DNA of 64,000 nt from Bryoerythrophyllum caledonicum (Eukaryota; Streptophyta; Bryopsida; Pottiales; Pottiaceae), in the NCBI GenBank assembly GCA_963971425.1, contig OZ020516.1, forward strand, positions 12,946,593-13,010,592, in the 5' to 3' direction. Positions within the stretch are counted from its first letter, which is position 1; each line of letters opens with the position of its first letter. The notes under the pieces were generated by a model. The model was not told where the DNA came from and ran no database searches. It was given only the letters and a program-made list of their open reading frames with translations. The position numbers and the translations under genes were made by a program. Below, one piece after another: positions 10,714-21,977 of the stretch.

Positions 10714-12010
10714 GAGCATTGCCAGCACAGCGCCGTAACGGTCACGGCAACGGTAACAAAACGAGTACTGTTGCTTTTTGGCCGGAAAATAGCCCCAGCA
10801 GCTCCACTGCAACTTGAATTTTTTGCAGTTTTCCATGGCACATTTACAAATGAACGGCAAAGAGGGGGGGTTTATAGAGTGAGGAAGTACCATCTCTGTA
10901 TGTTGGTCAACTTTTGACTATGGCTGAAATAGACAGTATTTGTGTGGATGGCGGGAGAGTGAAGAAGGGAAAGAATTTTTTTGAGGAGGAAGAGAGGCAG
11001 TTGTGTTTCTTGTTCTTGCATGTTTCGCAAGTCCCTCGGCATGGAACTGGCCAGAAGAGTGCAAATTTTTGGAAGCGCATCACCGAGCACTACAATCAAA
11101 ATAGGCCTCAAGGTGGAGGATTTCGTCCTGCATAGTCTTTGGAGACGAAGGGCTCGATCATCAAATACGACGTTGCCAAGTTTGTTGGGATCTACGGGAG
11201 CGTGCACAACTCGAGGGAGAGCGGCACGAGTTTGGAGGATGTCTTGCTCCGCGCTCTTGAGCTTTACAAGTTGAAGTCTGCAAATGGATCCAGTTTTGCT
11301 TACACGCACGCTTCGAGGATTTTGAAAGACGTGCCGCGGTGGGGTTAGACTTGCGAGGAAGCACGGAGGCAAGCAAGCATTGCTGCTATGAAGAGGCAAG
11401 TTGACGATGTGGTTATTTACAGGGTTGGAGAGGAGGGCAGTGAGGTGGACGTCTGTGACAAAGTTCAAGACTGTGGATACATGCCCACTAAGCGACCAGG
11501 AGAAACTCGTGTTGCGAAGGAAGAGCATAAGAGGGAGAAGCTTCGAGACTCCGCGCTTCACAGGCAAGCGAAGGCGACCTCCGAGATGGCAGATGCCACA
11601 AGGCTCGAGGCAGGGATTCTGGCCGACCAGGCCCCCTTGGCGCTCTTTGCAATGCCGGATTACGACTGCCCCCTTGCAAGAGAATTTCTACTCCTTAGAA
11701 AGCAGGAGGAGATCACGCGCTTGCAACGGAGGTTGGCCGAGGATGAGAAGATCAGTGCCGCAACGGCATCGGCTTCGCAGTCGCCTTGTGGAGGTCCAAC
11801 TGCGGACAGATCCAGAGTGCCACCGCCCATGGAAGTGGGCACGCCAAACCCCACGTCAACTTTGTTTACAGTGCATAAAGTTCAAAGTTCAGATCCGACA
11901 TCGACGCTGCATGAGGAACACGGTTCGTATCTACCTTTGGCACCTGCTACTTGGAGTCCGACGCATCGCCAGCCAACTTCACCGCAGCTGCCAACTTCAT
12001 GTGAGTAGTA
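10714..12010 (+). mobile_element. PIF/Harbinger-like element remnant
   Basis: TTA at 10711-10713 is followed by GAGCATTGCCAGC. This resembles the GAGCATCACC ends of the TTA-flanked MITEs at 58301 and 58684. The broken Myb/SANT-like ORF1 typical of Harbinger elements follows. I find no matching right terminus and no transposase nearby, so the element is truncated and its right limit is arbitrary. Confidence 0.5.
10914..12008 (+). pseudogene. Harbinger Myb/SANT-like ORF1 with two nonsense codons
   Basis: One continuous frame encodes FFEEEERQLCFLFLHVSQ, then GTGQKSANFWKRITEHYNQ (trihelix/SANT-like DNA-binding fold). Next come SLEDVLLRALELYK and a long basic/acidic C-terminal half ending in a coiled-coil-like REFLLLRKQEEITRLQRRL. 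This domain order (Myb/SANT then NAM-associated C-terminal-like region) is known from ORF1 of PIF/Harbinger elements and from domesticated GSTT3-like plant proteins. The frame is cut by TAG at 11133-11135 and TAG at 11349-11351. Both lie in otherwise conserved frame, and the second most simply reflects a mutated Gln codon. There is no frameshift, so the loss is recent relative to other relics here. Confidence 0.72.
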
Positions 12011-12118
12011 TTCATAAGTTTGCTCTTGAGAAGCCAAGTAGTTCTCATCGAATCCAATGTTAGTGTCCGGTAGATTGTAAACCTCAATTCTAGGTCCCAT
12101 GTCTGGCAGATCATCCAT

Positions 12119-13230
12119 CTACACATGTAAGATTTCTTCCTCTTCACTAGAGGGTGGGGTGGGAGGAATCAAAGTTGGCTCCGGTTCTTGGATTAGTCTT
12201 GAACTCCTCCGCACGGGAATCCCCTCCCACTCCATCTGCACACAAGTAGCACAAAGTAAGCTCCTAGATCTAACTTCAAATGTCATGATTTTGTTAGTTT
12301 GTGTGGAGAAAGTCATGGAGCTTTACCTCCTTTCCCCTCTTGCATGATCTTCGCCGTGGTGGCATGACTTTCGTCTGGAAAGGTAGACCTCACAATCTCT
12401 ACAAACTCTTCTTCAAAAACTTGTTGCTCGATTCAGCCTAGAATATGAGCAGCTTGTCTGTAAAAGTGATGTCTGAAGTTGTTAGCTTGTGGCACCTTGG
12501 GCCATGCACTGGACTTCTTCCGAATTCTAAGTTTACGTAAATATTGCTTGTCAAGAAGTAGGAGTAAAGATTCAATTTGTTCTTCCCGCAGGCGCTTACG
12601 CACACCCCACGAGCGCAACCGCTCTACAGAAGGATGTTGATCTTGATCCGGCACTGGACCCTCCGGCGTCACACCAACGGCTCCTGCAATCGCTTTCGAC
12701 GTGACCGACGACGTCGAGGATGATGCTCCGACGCAGGCGGAGGCGTGGGTCGCGGCAGCCAAGCTGATGCAGGTCTCCGTCGACAGGCCTTCGCACCTCG
12801 CCGCTGGATCTGGCCTCCTTCGCTTCACCACAGATACCTCCGATGGAGGACGTTCACCTCGCCGCTGGATCTAGCCTCCTCCGCTTCCGGTCTTCGGCAC
12901 CTCCGCTGTAGGCGAGTCTCTGGGCGCTCCTCCGCTGGTGGACTTCGGCACCTCCGATGCTGATCTGCTGCAACACCTCGGCCCCTCCGATGCTGCCTTG
13001 GGTCCTCCGTCGGCGATACAAGACTCGTTGCAAGCAAGTCCCGGCGCTGCTAGGTCCTCCTCAGTCTTCGATCCCCCTCGTAGGGCCTCCGCAGCTGTAG
13101 ACTCGCCGACTACTGCTCCTGTCCACCCCTCTGATGAGATTCCCGACCCCCACAGCGGCTTCTGATTATCCCTGTCTATCTCATTTGCGCCTGCAGGATT
13201 GATGTGAGTTCCTCCATGTACTAGATCCAA
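12119..13230 (-). other. GC-rich block with unrecognised broken reading frames
   Basis: 12600-13200 is strikingly GC-rich in an AT-rich window. On the minus strand a 119-residue Gly/Ser/Pro-rich frame (12871-13230) contains a repeated EVPKxxSGG motif. A 132-residue frame (12433-12831) ends KRLREEQIESLLLLL...FRHHFYRQAAHILG. A further frame runs from 12316 through a TAG at 12119-12121 into an acidic NLPDTNIGFDENYLASQEQ stretch. These could be exons of a decayed gene or a sequence captured by the neighbouring element. I cannot identify the product. Confidence 0.3.
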
Positions 13231-13249
13231 GCTGTGTTGCTCACTGACT

Positions 13250-13820
13250 GAACCGTCTATGTTTCCGATTTGATGAATTTGTAATAGGAAGCACTGAATG
13301 TTTGAATTTCGAAAGTTGTGAGTTTCTGTATGATAGTTTGATCATGTTGTAATGTCCATTTTGACTCATTCACTTCAAAACTTTGAATTTCAAATTGTGA
13401 TGTTATTGATTGTGTTGGTAGCCGTCGTTCATGAGATTTGCAATCACATTCATAATGGTTGGTGGCCCTTTTTTGTCAGCATTTACTTCATTGCAAAGTT
13501 GGGTTTTGCTAAACCCATTCTAAACCCACTGCCCTCATACAAATCACCTTCGTTGCCCAAGCTACTGCCCCATCTGACACCCTCTTCGTTCATTGGCAAA
13601 GCAACCAGCCCATCCTGCCCTAAGTTGACTCCAAATCTAAAATGTGGTGTAAAAAACTCTCATTTTCGAATTTGACTTTGCAATTTTTACCACACAAAGT
13701 ATGTACATTTGTCCACATCCCCTCCAAATTACAGCCCAAAATATGAAGATTAGACCCTTCATCTAACCTGCCCAAAATGGCAAAAAGCACAATCTGCTTT
13801 CCTGGACGTTTAGGGGTTAA
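13250..13820. other. Non-coding stretch ending in a TTAA-element right terminus
   Basis: There is no supportable gene. CGTTTAGGGG followed by TTAA at 13817-13820 matches the right end of the TTAA family, but no left partner is recognisable. The 107-residue + frame at 13352-13675 has no features of a protein. Just beyond this point the copy B homology begins. Confidence 0.4.
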
Positions 13821-13879
13821 TTCTCAAATGTAAAATTGCATTTTGAAGGGCACCTTCTACCCTCTAAAACTTGGTGCAC

Positions 13880-14817
13880 ATGACAAAAACAATTGTCATG
13901 TGCACATGACAACAATTTGGATTCTGGTGCAATGAACAAAGACGGAAACAAAAACTTTGATTTCAATTTTTGACCGTAGGATCTCAATTAAGACTTATTA
14001 ATTAATATATTTCCAAAATCTCATAAACTTTGACCGCATGGATTAAAAGATTATAGTGTTTGAAGTCAAGCAAATGGTTCATTTTCTTCCCTGCGTTTAG
14101 TGGATCAGCAGACTTTGACTTCACTTGGTGTCAAATTTATGCACTACACAAGGTCTAAATCCATTACCATCTTGTTAAGCATGATGTTATTTCCTTACAC
14201 ACCAATTTTTAGAGGTAGAGGACGGGTGTTGCATATTCAAAACAATTGTGCAAGGAGTGGAGGTTCAAAATTTGCCAATTCACACTTTAATTTTTTATGA
14301 ACTTAATATGTTTTAGATTGATAATCCAAATGGTCAATAAGAAGGTTTACCCCACATATTTTTGTGATGAAGATAAAAAGTGAAAAATATCTAGTTATCT
14401 AGGTTTTATGTGGAAAAGAAGAAGTTTTTTTGGTACCTTGACCGACAATGAGTCACAATGTGTGAAAATGTTTGACTTGGGTTGGTATGCTATTTTTCAC
14501 TAAAGACAAAAACTTTTTTTTGACAATATGAAGGGAAACAATATTACTTGCAAGTATTGAAAATCTCACATTCAAAAGAGTGTCCTAGCAAAAGATTTTA
14601 AGAGGTGCCCAAGGTGCCCGCTCTCTCCATTCGAAATTCAAACCCCTATAAGTTTTTCATCAAATGTCCAATTTAGGAAAAAATTGATTTCTTACTAAGG
14701 TCTTGGTAATGCCTTTCTATAGTAAAAATTTAAAAGAGGAATGTTGGAAGTTGACACCATAGGAACCTGACCAAACTTTCAAAAAGCCCATTTTTGACAC
14801 TTGGTCCTTTAGGGGAT
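13880..14817. mobile_element. TTAA-family element inserted in copy B, left end degraded
   Basis: Copy A reads 'gcacatgtgcttaatctaattg' type sequence near 1870. Copy B is interrupted after 'gcacatga' and resumes at 14818 after GGTCCTTTAGGGGA. The interior (for example 'ttttgaccgtaggatctca' and 'tttgacttcacttggtgtc' type blocks) matches 44338-44680 and 48360-48570. The left CCCC end is not intact and has local palindromic debris (13873-13910). Confidence 0.7.
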
Positions 14818-15380
14818 AATCTAATTGTTGAAAGTTAAACTTAGAAAATCGCCTTCCATAGTGCAAAAAGTTGCCATAGAAGGTGGTAGAAGTTTATTGA
14901 AGGTAATAATACTTGAAGTATGACCTCAAGAAGAGTGTATGTCTCACTTCAAAAAGGCTGATATCTTTGTTAAACAAACCAAATGTTCTACCATATATAC
15001 TTGTACGATCCTAGTACAAGATCCAACGGTTAGATATGTGCAAACTGTGTTTATTTGCTAAATGTAGTAATGTAGAATGTATAGATAATTTTTGGGTTTA
15101 TATACGGGCTAAAAACGAGAAAATTGGGAAGTTTGTTCAATAGTTCCGTAGTTTAGTTAGTAAAATAGGAAGTTTCATGGGAAAGTTGGTTAAGCGGTTG
15201 GATGGCACGTGATTGTTGAAATCTGATTGTTAGAATCTCGATTTTCAGGTGTAAATAGGTTGAAGAAGATGAAATCAAGGCCAAACTGTGATGTCGTAAG
15301 CCGGAGTATGCTTGGAGCAACCTCTTTTTGTTTTCTTTGTGTTTTGTTATTTCTTTGTGTAGAATTATGATTAGGACAGA

Positions 15381-15872
15381 TGTTAAGCGGAGAACCAAGA
15401 TTAGCGGACCCGGGTAGTATTTTTCTTTTTGAAGCCGGTTGAGTTTTTGGGCTCTCCAGTGGATGAACCTGGCCAGGCGGATGATTTCCGTCCTGACCAG
15501 CTTCATCCGTCAGTTGGATGAACTTGGGTAGTTGGATGACTTCCATCCAGCCCAGTGTTCATCCGCCGGATGATTTCAGTTAGGATTTGGTGCACATGGA
15601 TGGGAGCTTGGAGCTCTCTCTCTCTCACTCTCACACACTTGCAACTTAGAGCTAGAGCTTAGACAATTAGGATTTTGAGGGTTTTTGTAGAGTTTTTGAG
15701 GTCACATTGAGTTGAGAAGACTTTGCCATGTACAAACTATGACCTAGCCAATAAAATCCGACGTGATTTGAGGTTTTATGAGGAGTTTTGAGCAAATCAG
15801 GGTTTCATTAGGGTTTTTAGGGTTTCTAGGATTTGTGTGAAAGTGAGTTTGTAGGTCAAGCTCCCTTTAACA
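15381..15872 (+). mobile_element. Solo LTR of an LTR retrotransposon (492 bp)
   Basis: A segment absent from copy A starts TGTTAAGC and ends CTTTAACA (TG...CA with inverted TGTTAA/TTAACA). It is flanked by the 5-bp direct repeat ACAGA at 15376-15380 and 15873-15877. Copy A and its tandem relatives keep the uninterrupted 'aggac...agtattaat' context. The interior has a CT-rich run followed by CACTCTCACACAC near 15620 and an AATAAA near 15751, plausible R/U5 landmarks. No internal retrotransposon genes remain, consistent with LTR-LTR recombination. The minus-strand frames of 117-118 codons that cross into it are fortuitous. Confidence 0.85.
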
Positions 15873-16253
15873 ACAGAGTATTAATAAAATTGTGATTGAA
15901 GAATTGTGAATGTATAGTTTGAATGAGTTTTATGAGTATGATATGTGCATTGTGGAGTTAAAGAAGTTAGAATATTGAATTGTGTTAAGTGAAGAAATTG
16001 AAGTCAGTGAGACAAAATTGGTTATTGAATATGATTAAGAGAACTAATTGTTAATATTGGAACATAAGTAAATACATGTTGTGAGTACAGTGAATAGAAG
16101 ATAGAAATTGAAGTGATCATGAGATGATTGTGCATGTGTAATTGGAAGTTGTTTATGTATGGAGATATGAGAGAGATAACTTGGATATTTTGTAATAGTT
16201 GAGTGAATTTAGAAAGCAAGTGTACAATCAATTGTGAAATTAAGAGGACCGAA

Positions 16254-16899
16254 TCTACTTATATAATAGGCGTCAATGTCTGTCCGTCCGCCGCTCCTGG
16301 TCACATGACCTTTGGAATTGCCATTTGAATCAAATGTGCCTTTTGAATTGAATGTGAACTTTGAAAGAATCCTCCATATGTGCCCTTTGGAGGAATCCTT
16401 TATAGTGCCCTTTGGAGGAATCCTTTATAGTGCCCTTTGGAGGAATCCTTTATAGTGCCCTTTGGAGGAATCCTTTATAGTGCCCTTTTATTCAAATTTG
16501 GCTTATTAAGTTTTGAAATTGTATTATGTCTCAAAAATAGAAAAAAAAACCATAATTTCCAACATATTGAAACTACAAAATGTACTACCTCGGGTACATA
16601 AAATAAATGATAGTTATCTAAAGACAATAACACGTATATAAAATAAATAATGGGTATTTAAAGTGAATAGTAGGTATATATAGTAAATAATGCATATATA
16701 ATGGGTAAATTTTATTTTTGCATTTACATATGTTTATTTAAATTGGGATTGCCCCGGTCAGTTGATGACAATGGGGAATGTACTTGATTCGATTTAGATT
16801 CGATTTGAGCTTATAGGTTTTAAAATACAAAACATGCAAACGTAACTTTAACACACCACCCTCCGTGGTACCCGTCGTTCCGACGGGTACCAACCCTAG
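16254..16899 (+). mobile_element. Non-autonomous Helitron, copy 1
   Basis: The 5' end is TCTACTTATATAATAGG directly after host A16253. The 3' end is CTAG (16896-16899) directly before host T16900. An 11-bp perfect stem (16867-16877 with 16881-16891, loop of 3) lies 4 bp before the CTAG terminus. Copy A has the empty site near 3090. Insertion between A and T without duplication, 5' TC and 3' hairpin-CTRR are the defining Helitron features. No Rep/helicase is encoded. Internal repeats of about 25 bp (GGAGGAATCCTTTATAGTGC) fill 16389-16490. Confidence 0.9.
16389..16490. repeat. Tandem ~25-bp repeats inside the Helitron
   Basis: The unit GGAGGAATCCTTTATAGTGC plus CCTTT repeats four times in succession with a diverged leading copy. 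Helitron copy 2 (24861-25287) lacks this array, so it expanded within this lineage. Confidence 0.9.
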
Positions 16900-16917
16900 T
16901 CATATATACAAGTCTTT

Positions 16918-17110
16918 CCCCGCAAACAAACCTACCTATATTGATTTGGTGGTTTGGGTTCATTTCCAATCCCAACCAAAACGATAACTACAAGTAATCT
17001 ATAATTTCTTTTCAAAAATGTAGTATTGGGGCTTGAACCCAAGACCTTGGGGCTCCAAGGCCAAACCTTCGAGCACATGCCGCCAGGTGTAGAGGCTTTT
17101 ACAAGACCCA
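16918..17110 (-). mobile_element. tRNA-derived SINE, copy B
   Basis: Duplicate of the SINE at 3115-3310, carrying the same B-box-like GGGTTCAAGCCCC on the minus strand. It was present before the segmental duplication. The Helitron inserted right next to it. Confidence 0.5.
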
Positions 17111-17880
17111 TACCCCTTTAATATCTCTTCATGCCACAAAATTTGTAAGTAAACATTATTTTCAATTTCGGCATCTCCACTTCATATTTTTCAATCTAAT
17201 CAATAAATGCCATGCTAGAGGTTCACCTATGCTATGACTAGTCAAAAAAGTTTTAAGCATATTAATCAATTAGGTGAGCTATATAGAATGAAATTGATAT
17301 AATGTAGCCTTCTCCAAATTCAAGTACGCACATATTTGATGTTATTATCAATATCTAAAGTGACCCCACATGAAATTCATATGCTCTCCTATAATTTGAA
17401 TTATGCTTGAGTTTCTGATTGCTATAGTGTAGTCTTTTCCAAATTCAAGTACACAAATGGTTACTTTATACTACTCTCGGTTATATAATCATATATAAAC
17501 ATAGTAAATTAGATAGTCATTTGTGTGCACCTTACAAAACTCATGGTATTGTATGAATACATTATTGATAAGCATGGTTTGCAAAGAAACATAATAACCC
17601 CAAGACATTGTGGAGAAACATTTCGAGTTCTACTGTAGGTGATTTATGACGCATGTACATCGAAGTTCTAATGTAGATAATTGTTGTACATTTAAGTCTA
17701 CCATTTAATTTCATACATTTCAAAATTTTGACATTCCAAATTTCTAATGTCACAAAATAGGTGAGAGAACAATGAATACACATTAAGTGTTTCAAGATCA
17801 CTTGAACAATATAACCCTACAAGATTCACAATTCCACACACAAATGATTCTATTGAACAATAAGGTGAAATATACATCTT

Positions 17881-19203
17881 TTATCCAATGAAAGGAATTA
17901 GCTGAGATATATTTAGAAGCTCAGCACGAACATTGAAGTTCTCAGAATTCCAATGTTGTATTGTCACTACTATAGCCCATATATAGCCAATCCCGTTTAG
18001 TACAGACACTATAATGCTAACAATAGCAACAATTACTTTTTTTTCCAAAAATTCTTTTTCCATATATACTGTTACCATTTGAATTGCACCAAAAACACAA
18101 CCTACTAAAGACAATACAAGTGGAATTATAATCGTCTTATCTACATCTCCCTTCATCCTAACAATGTAATAAACCAATATAACACCTACAAACACAATCA
18201 CTAAAGTTGTAATTCCACTAGCCCAATACCTTAGAAGACTGTACTCCTCCACGACAACATCTGCACTGTCCTTTGAGAGAAATGTATTCAACATCTCTTC
18301 TTTTTCTTCATCCATGTATATCACCAAAGGCCTATGACAAGCGTTGCTCACAAAAAACAAACTGCCTTTTATCAACAACACAATATTGATAACCAATCCA
18401 ATCACCTCAACCGGCGCCACTTGTAAACCCGTAATAGTCCGGTACACCACTGCATATATATATCCAATGGCTTGTATGGCAATAGCAGCCATGGCAAAGC
18501 TGGAATTGCCACGTAAAAACTTGAGTTCATCATAAGGTGGCAACACCCCTCCCAATGCCAATTCCAAAGCAGATCTTCCTCTGTAAAGTATTTCTCTTCC
18601 AGTGTAACCAATTTTAGGGTCCCCAAATTTCATAGCCTCCGACTCATCTCGCACAATGATGTTATCCCTTGTCATGTGTTTAAACCTTGCGTTTTCGAGT
18701 AGCATAGAGTCGGGGGAAATGTAAAGAACCATGTCACAAGAGGCAAGAATTCTGACACGGGACTTCTCCCACGGAAGTAGAGACACAAATAATCTCTTCC
18801 ACTTAACACTCCTTGATAGAGATAATCCATCATTTCGAAAGTTGTTGCATCTCCACTGCGATACCACACAATTACCGGAATTGTACAAAGTGTGTCCAAG
18901 CTCAATGAATGGTGTGCACATACCCATTAAGGGAACCCATAGCATAAAGGAGAAAGCCTTGTCTACATGCTTGAGTTTACCCCACATAGAGACAGCCACG
19001 GCAAGAAGAGTGATAGCAAAGCCCTGGAGAACATCGATCAAGGGTCGACTGCATCGCTCATCGTGCCCACTCGGCCCAGCAGCAGGCTCCACCGCTGCCT
19101 CCGCACCCCACACCACGCCATGTGCTACAGCCGCCCAGATCAGCGCCACCACCATCGCGCCCTTCCTCTCCACATCACCCTTTCGCAACAACCTGCCTGC
19201 CAT
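17881..19203 (-). CDS. Uncharacterised multi-pass membrane protein, paralogue B
   Basis: This is an intronless 440-residue frame homologous to 6817-8124. The start at 19201-19203 gives MAGRLLRKG as in the paralogue; an in-frame ATG four codons upstream is not shared. Hydrophobic segments are the same, beginning with a signal-anchor-like region. The main differences are in the loop around residues 175-215 and before the last segment, where five extra residues (EFLEKK region) occur. The block from LELALGG through KGSLFF is essentially unchanged. Both copies remain open across ~1.3 kb despite many substitutions, which argues that they are or recently were functional. No domain is recognised. Confidence 0.72.
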   Translation of the reverse strand: MAGRLLRKGDVERKGAMVVALIWAAVAHGVVWGAEAAVEPAAGPSGHDERCSRPLIDVLQGFAITLLAVAVSMWGKLKHVDKAFSFMLWVPLMGMCTPFIELGHTLYNSGNCVVSQWRCNNFRNDGLSLSRSVKWKRLFVSLLPWEKSRVRILASCDMVLYISPDSMLLENARFKHMTRDNIIVRDESEAMKFGDPKIGYTGREILYRGRSALELALGGVLPPYDELKFLRGNSSFAMAAIAIQAIGYIYAVVYRTITGLQVAPVEVIGLVINIVLLIKGSLFFVSNACHRPLVIYMDEEKEEMLNTFLSKDSADVVVEEYSLLRYWASGITTLVIVFVGVILVYYIVRMKGDVDKTIIIPLVLSLVGCVFGAIQMVTVYMEKEFLEKKVIVAIVSIIVSVLNGIGYIWAIVVTIQHWNSENFNVRAELLNISQLIPFIG

Positions 19204-20182
19204 CTCCCTGCTCATTCACACACTCTCTCTCTTCGCCAAAATCTCGACTCGGGCTCCGTTCTTGGGGTTTGTGCACCAACCCGAGAGCACAAATCCTCAG
19301 AACGTCACCCAATTCCCGAAAGCGAAAGCAAACTCCAACGCTCTCACATGTGTAGCAAAGTCCGCCAATTTAGAGCTACACACTATCATCAATCCTATGA
19401 CGATCTCGAGAACTCAATCGGCGGAGATTGAAAATTAGGTCACAACAAAGACTGCAACAGTTTTGGTAGAAAAAGAGACGCTCCTGCTGAGTGAAAATTA
19501 ACTGGGCGATCGTAGCTGGGAATGCAATTGTAGCGCCAGAGCCTCAGCTATCTCACGCCTCTCCGATGACACTCCAGCAGCTGCTGCGCTCCGCTCGAGT
19601 CTTGCACTCCGCCGGTAGGACACCGACACCGCTCACACGCTCAGCCTCTGGCCTCAGCACCCTCAACGCGCTGTCTCCTCGCAGTGCAACACCACCCAGT
19701 CCGCCGTATCAACCACGCACTTCCGCTGCCGATGTAGCCACGTCCTTGACTAATTTCCGGTGCACCACACCAGCGCCACGCCGAGTCAGACTAACGCCGA
19801 ACCTCGGCTCACTCTCTCCGCCACAACTCACACAGCTCACAGAAACTGATGGCCACTCACACCAATGGCCGGCTCGCCCACCTTCGTAACTAGCGCTCAG
19901 ACTTACAGACTCACGAACGCCCCCACCTCCGGATTCCTACTCAAAGCCACCACACTGAAATTGATATGCAGCGGTAACCACACCACCTGATATAAATGCA
20001 ACTAAATATGGCTCTTTTATGCACTATTGTAATATGGGTGCTGTGAAAGTCATCTGTAGTGGGTCCCGTCTACTAATGTTAGGTTGGATCTTTGAAACCT
20101 GAGGAATATTTCGGAGCGAATCTTGGGATGTTGGATTGAAAATGATTTCTACAGTTGACTGAGTCCAGCTGCAATGGATTAA

Positions 20183-21105
20183 CCCCTAAAGGACCAAACG
20201 TCCCCCCGGGGTCATTTTGGATTTTGGGCATGTACCTACAATTCGAAAAAAAATCCTTTTTAATTCAATTTTTTTTCAAGATAGGATCTGATAAGAGCTT
20301 CGTGGAGATATTTTTAATTTTTTTTTTGGATTTGTGGTTTGAAAGTTAGTACCACTTAAAGCCAAAAGTGGGACTTCGGGCACCTCCAAACTTTTTGACA
20401 AAAGTTTCTATTGACATTGAGATTTTTCACACATATAAAGAATATTTCCTAATTTAGAAATTTTCAAAAAAAAATCTTGTCTTTAGTGTAAAAAGGCATT
20501 TTATTCCAAGTCAAACATTTTCACACAGTTTCGGGCAACGGCGGAAAAAAACTTCATCTTTTCTACATAAAACCTAGAGATCTTCATATTTTTCACTTTT
20601 TTTTTTTCAACAACAATATATGGTGAAAACCTTCATATTGACCGTTTGGATTATCATTTGAATACATACGTAGTTCACAAAAAAATAAAACGTGAAATGG
20701 CAATTTTTGAACCTCCACTCCTTGCACACTTGTTTTGAATATGCTACACCCCTTTTTTACCTCTAAAAATTGGTGTAGTAGGAAATAACATCATGCTTAA
20801 GACAATGGTAAAGGATTTAGACCTTGTACAATGCAAAAATTTGATACAAAATGAAGTCAAAGTCAGCTGATCTACTCAACGCAGGGATGAAAATGAACCA
20901 TTGTTTTGACTTTAAACACTAAAATCTATCAATCCGTGCGGTGGATTGCAACCAAAATTTGATGGCATGTTTATATGGAAGTCTATTTTAAGATCTTACG
21001 GTTGAAAATCCAAAATTCACTTTAAAATGTGATTTTCATGTCTCTTTTTGACAGTGGCAGTTTTGGACTGGTTTTAGAGCGAATTAGGTCGTGGTCCTTT
21101 AGGGG
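20183..21105. mobile_element. TTAA-target (piggyBac-like) element, complete ends, 923 bp
   Basis: The ends are CCCCTAAAGGACCA and its reverse complement, flanked on both sides by TTAA (20179-20182 and 21106-21109). The paralogous empty site survives at 9320 and again near 21629 ('aatggaTTAAtatatc'), proving insertion at one TTAA. No transposase is encoded. TTAA duplication with CCC-starting inverted ends is the signature of the piggyBac superfamily, but assignment without a transposase is inference. Confidence 0.85.
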
Positions 21106-21143
21106 TTAATATAACATGTAAGCTCGAAATTGGCATACAGTAA

Positions 21144-21495
21144 GGTAAGCCCCCCCTAAATCCGACAAGTTAAGGAAGGAGCATATATGGAGAGAGGAGA
21201 TAATTATACTATTATTTTTCAGTGATAGCCAATAGAATTGCAATTCCAACCCAAGTGATTTCATATTTTTCCAATGAAAATTGAATTAGTTATGAATTTT
21301 CAAAGTGTGCAACCATGTCTAGTGGGTGGCCAGCAGTAGGTACCCCCCATAACCAACGACCAAAAGCAAGGGTCTTGACTAATAGCACACCTTCATGTGG
21401 AGTTGCGTTGGTGGTAATGGGATGGAAGAGGGTTGAATATACCCCAATTTTATAGGCGTTGGCTATGGGTTTTTGTTGGTATGGGGAGGCTTACC
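21144..21495. mobile_element. MITE with GGTAAG ends, copy 1
   Basis: Inverted ends AAGGTAAGCCCCCC and GGAGGCTTACCTT bound about 350 bp. The interior ('cagtgatagccaatagaattgcaatt' type block, 'gatttcatatttttcc') matches 33349-33677. The target duplication is not clear. There are no genes. Confidence 0.65.
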
Positions 21496-21977
21496 TTGAA
21501 TACGGCACTTTTATACACTATTGTAATATGAGTGCTGTGAAAGTCAACCTGAGGGATTTCTCGGAGCGAGTCTTGGGATGTTGGACTGAAAATGATTTCT
21601 ACAGTTGACTGAGTCCAGCTGCAATGGATTAATATATCATGTAAGCTCGAAATTGGCATACAGTGATATAAATTAGTGCAATGGATCACTTCATCGTAGA
21701 AGCTCGAAATTGCTATACAGACTACAGTAATTTCTACGAGGATTCCGTCTAAGGATAGCTGATCAGTAGGATTTCTGGGTACACCGTTCACTCTATATAG
21801 GTAGTGTGGACCATACTATTTCAAAATACCTACACTAATTACAGTAAACTCAAATTGAAGTGGTCCATCGCATTTCTCAATCCACATCAATTATGTACCT
21901 CATTAAATAGTGATGGGTGTTTCAAAAAAATTCACATAAATTTAATGTGGAATGATGGAGAGGTGGCAGCAAGTTAA

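Noticed and set aside
16389-16490. Possible CRISPR-like array
   Set aside because: Units are contiguous with no unique spacers, lie within a Helitron, and the window is eukaryotic.
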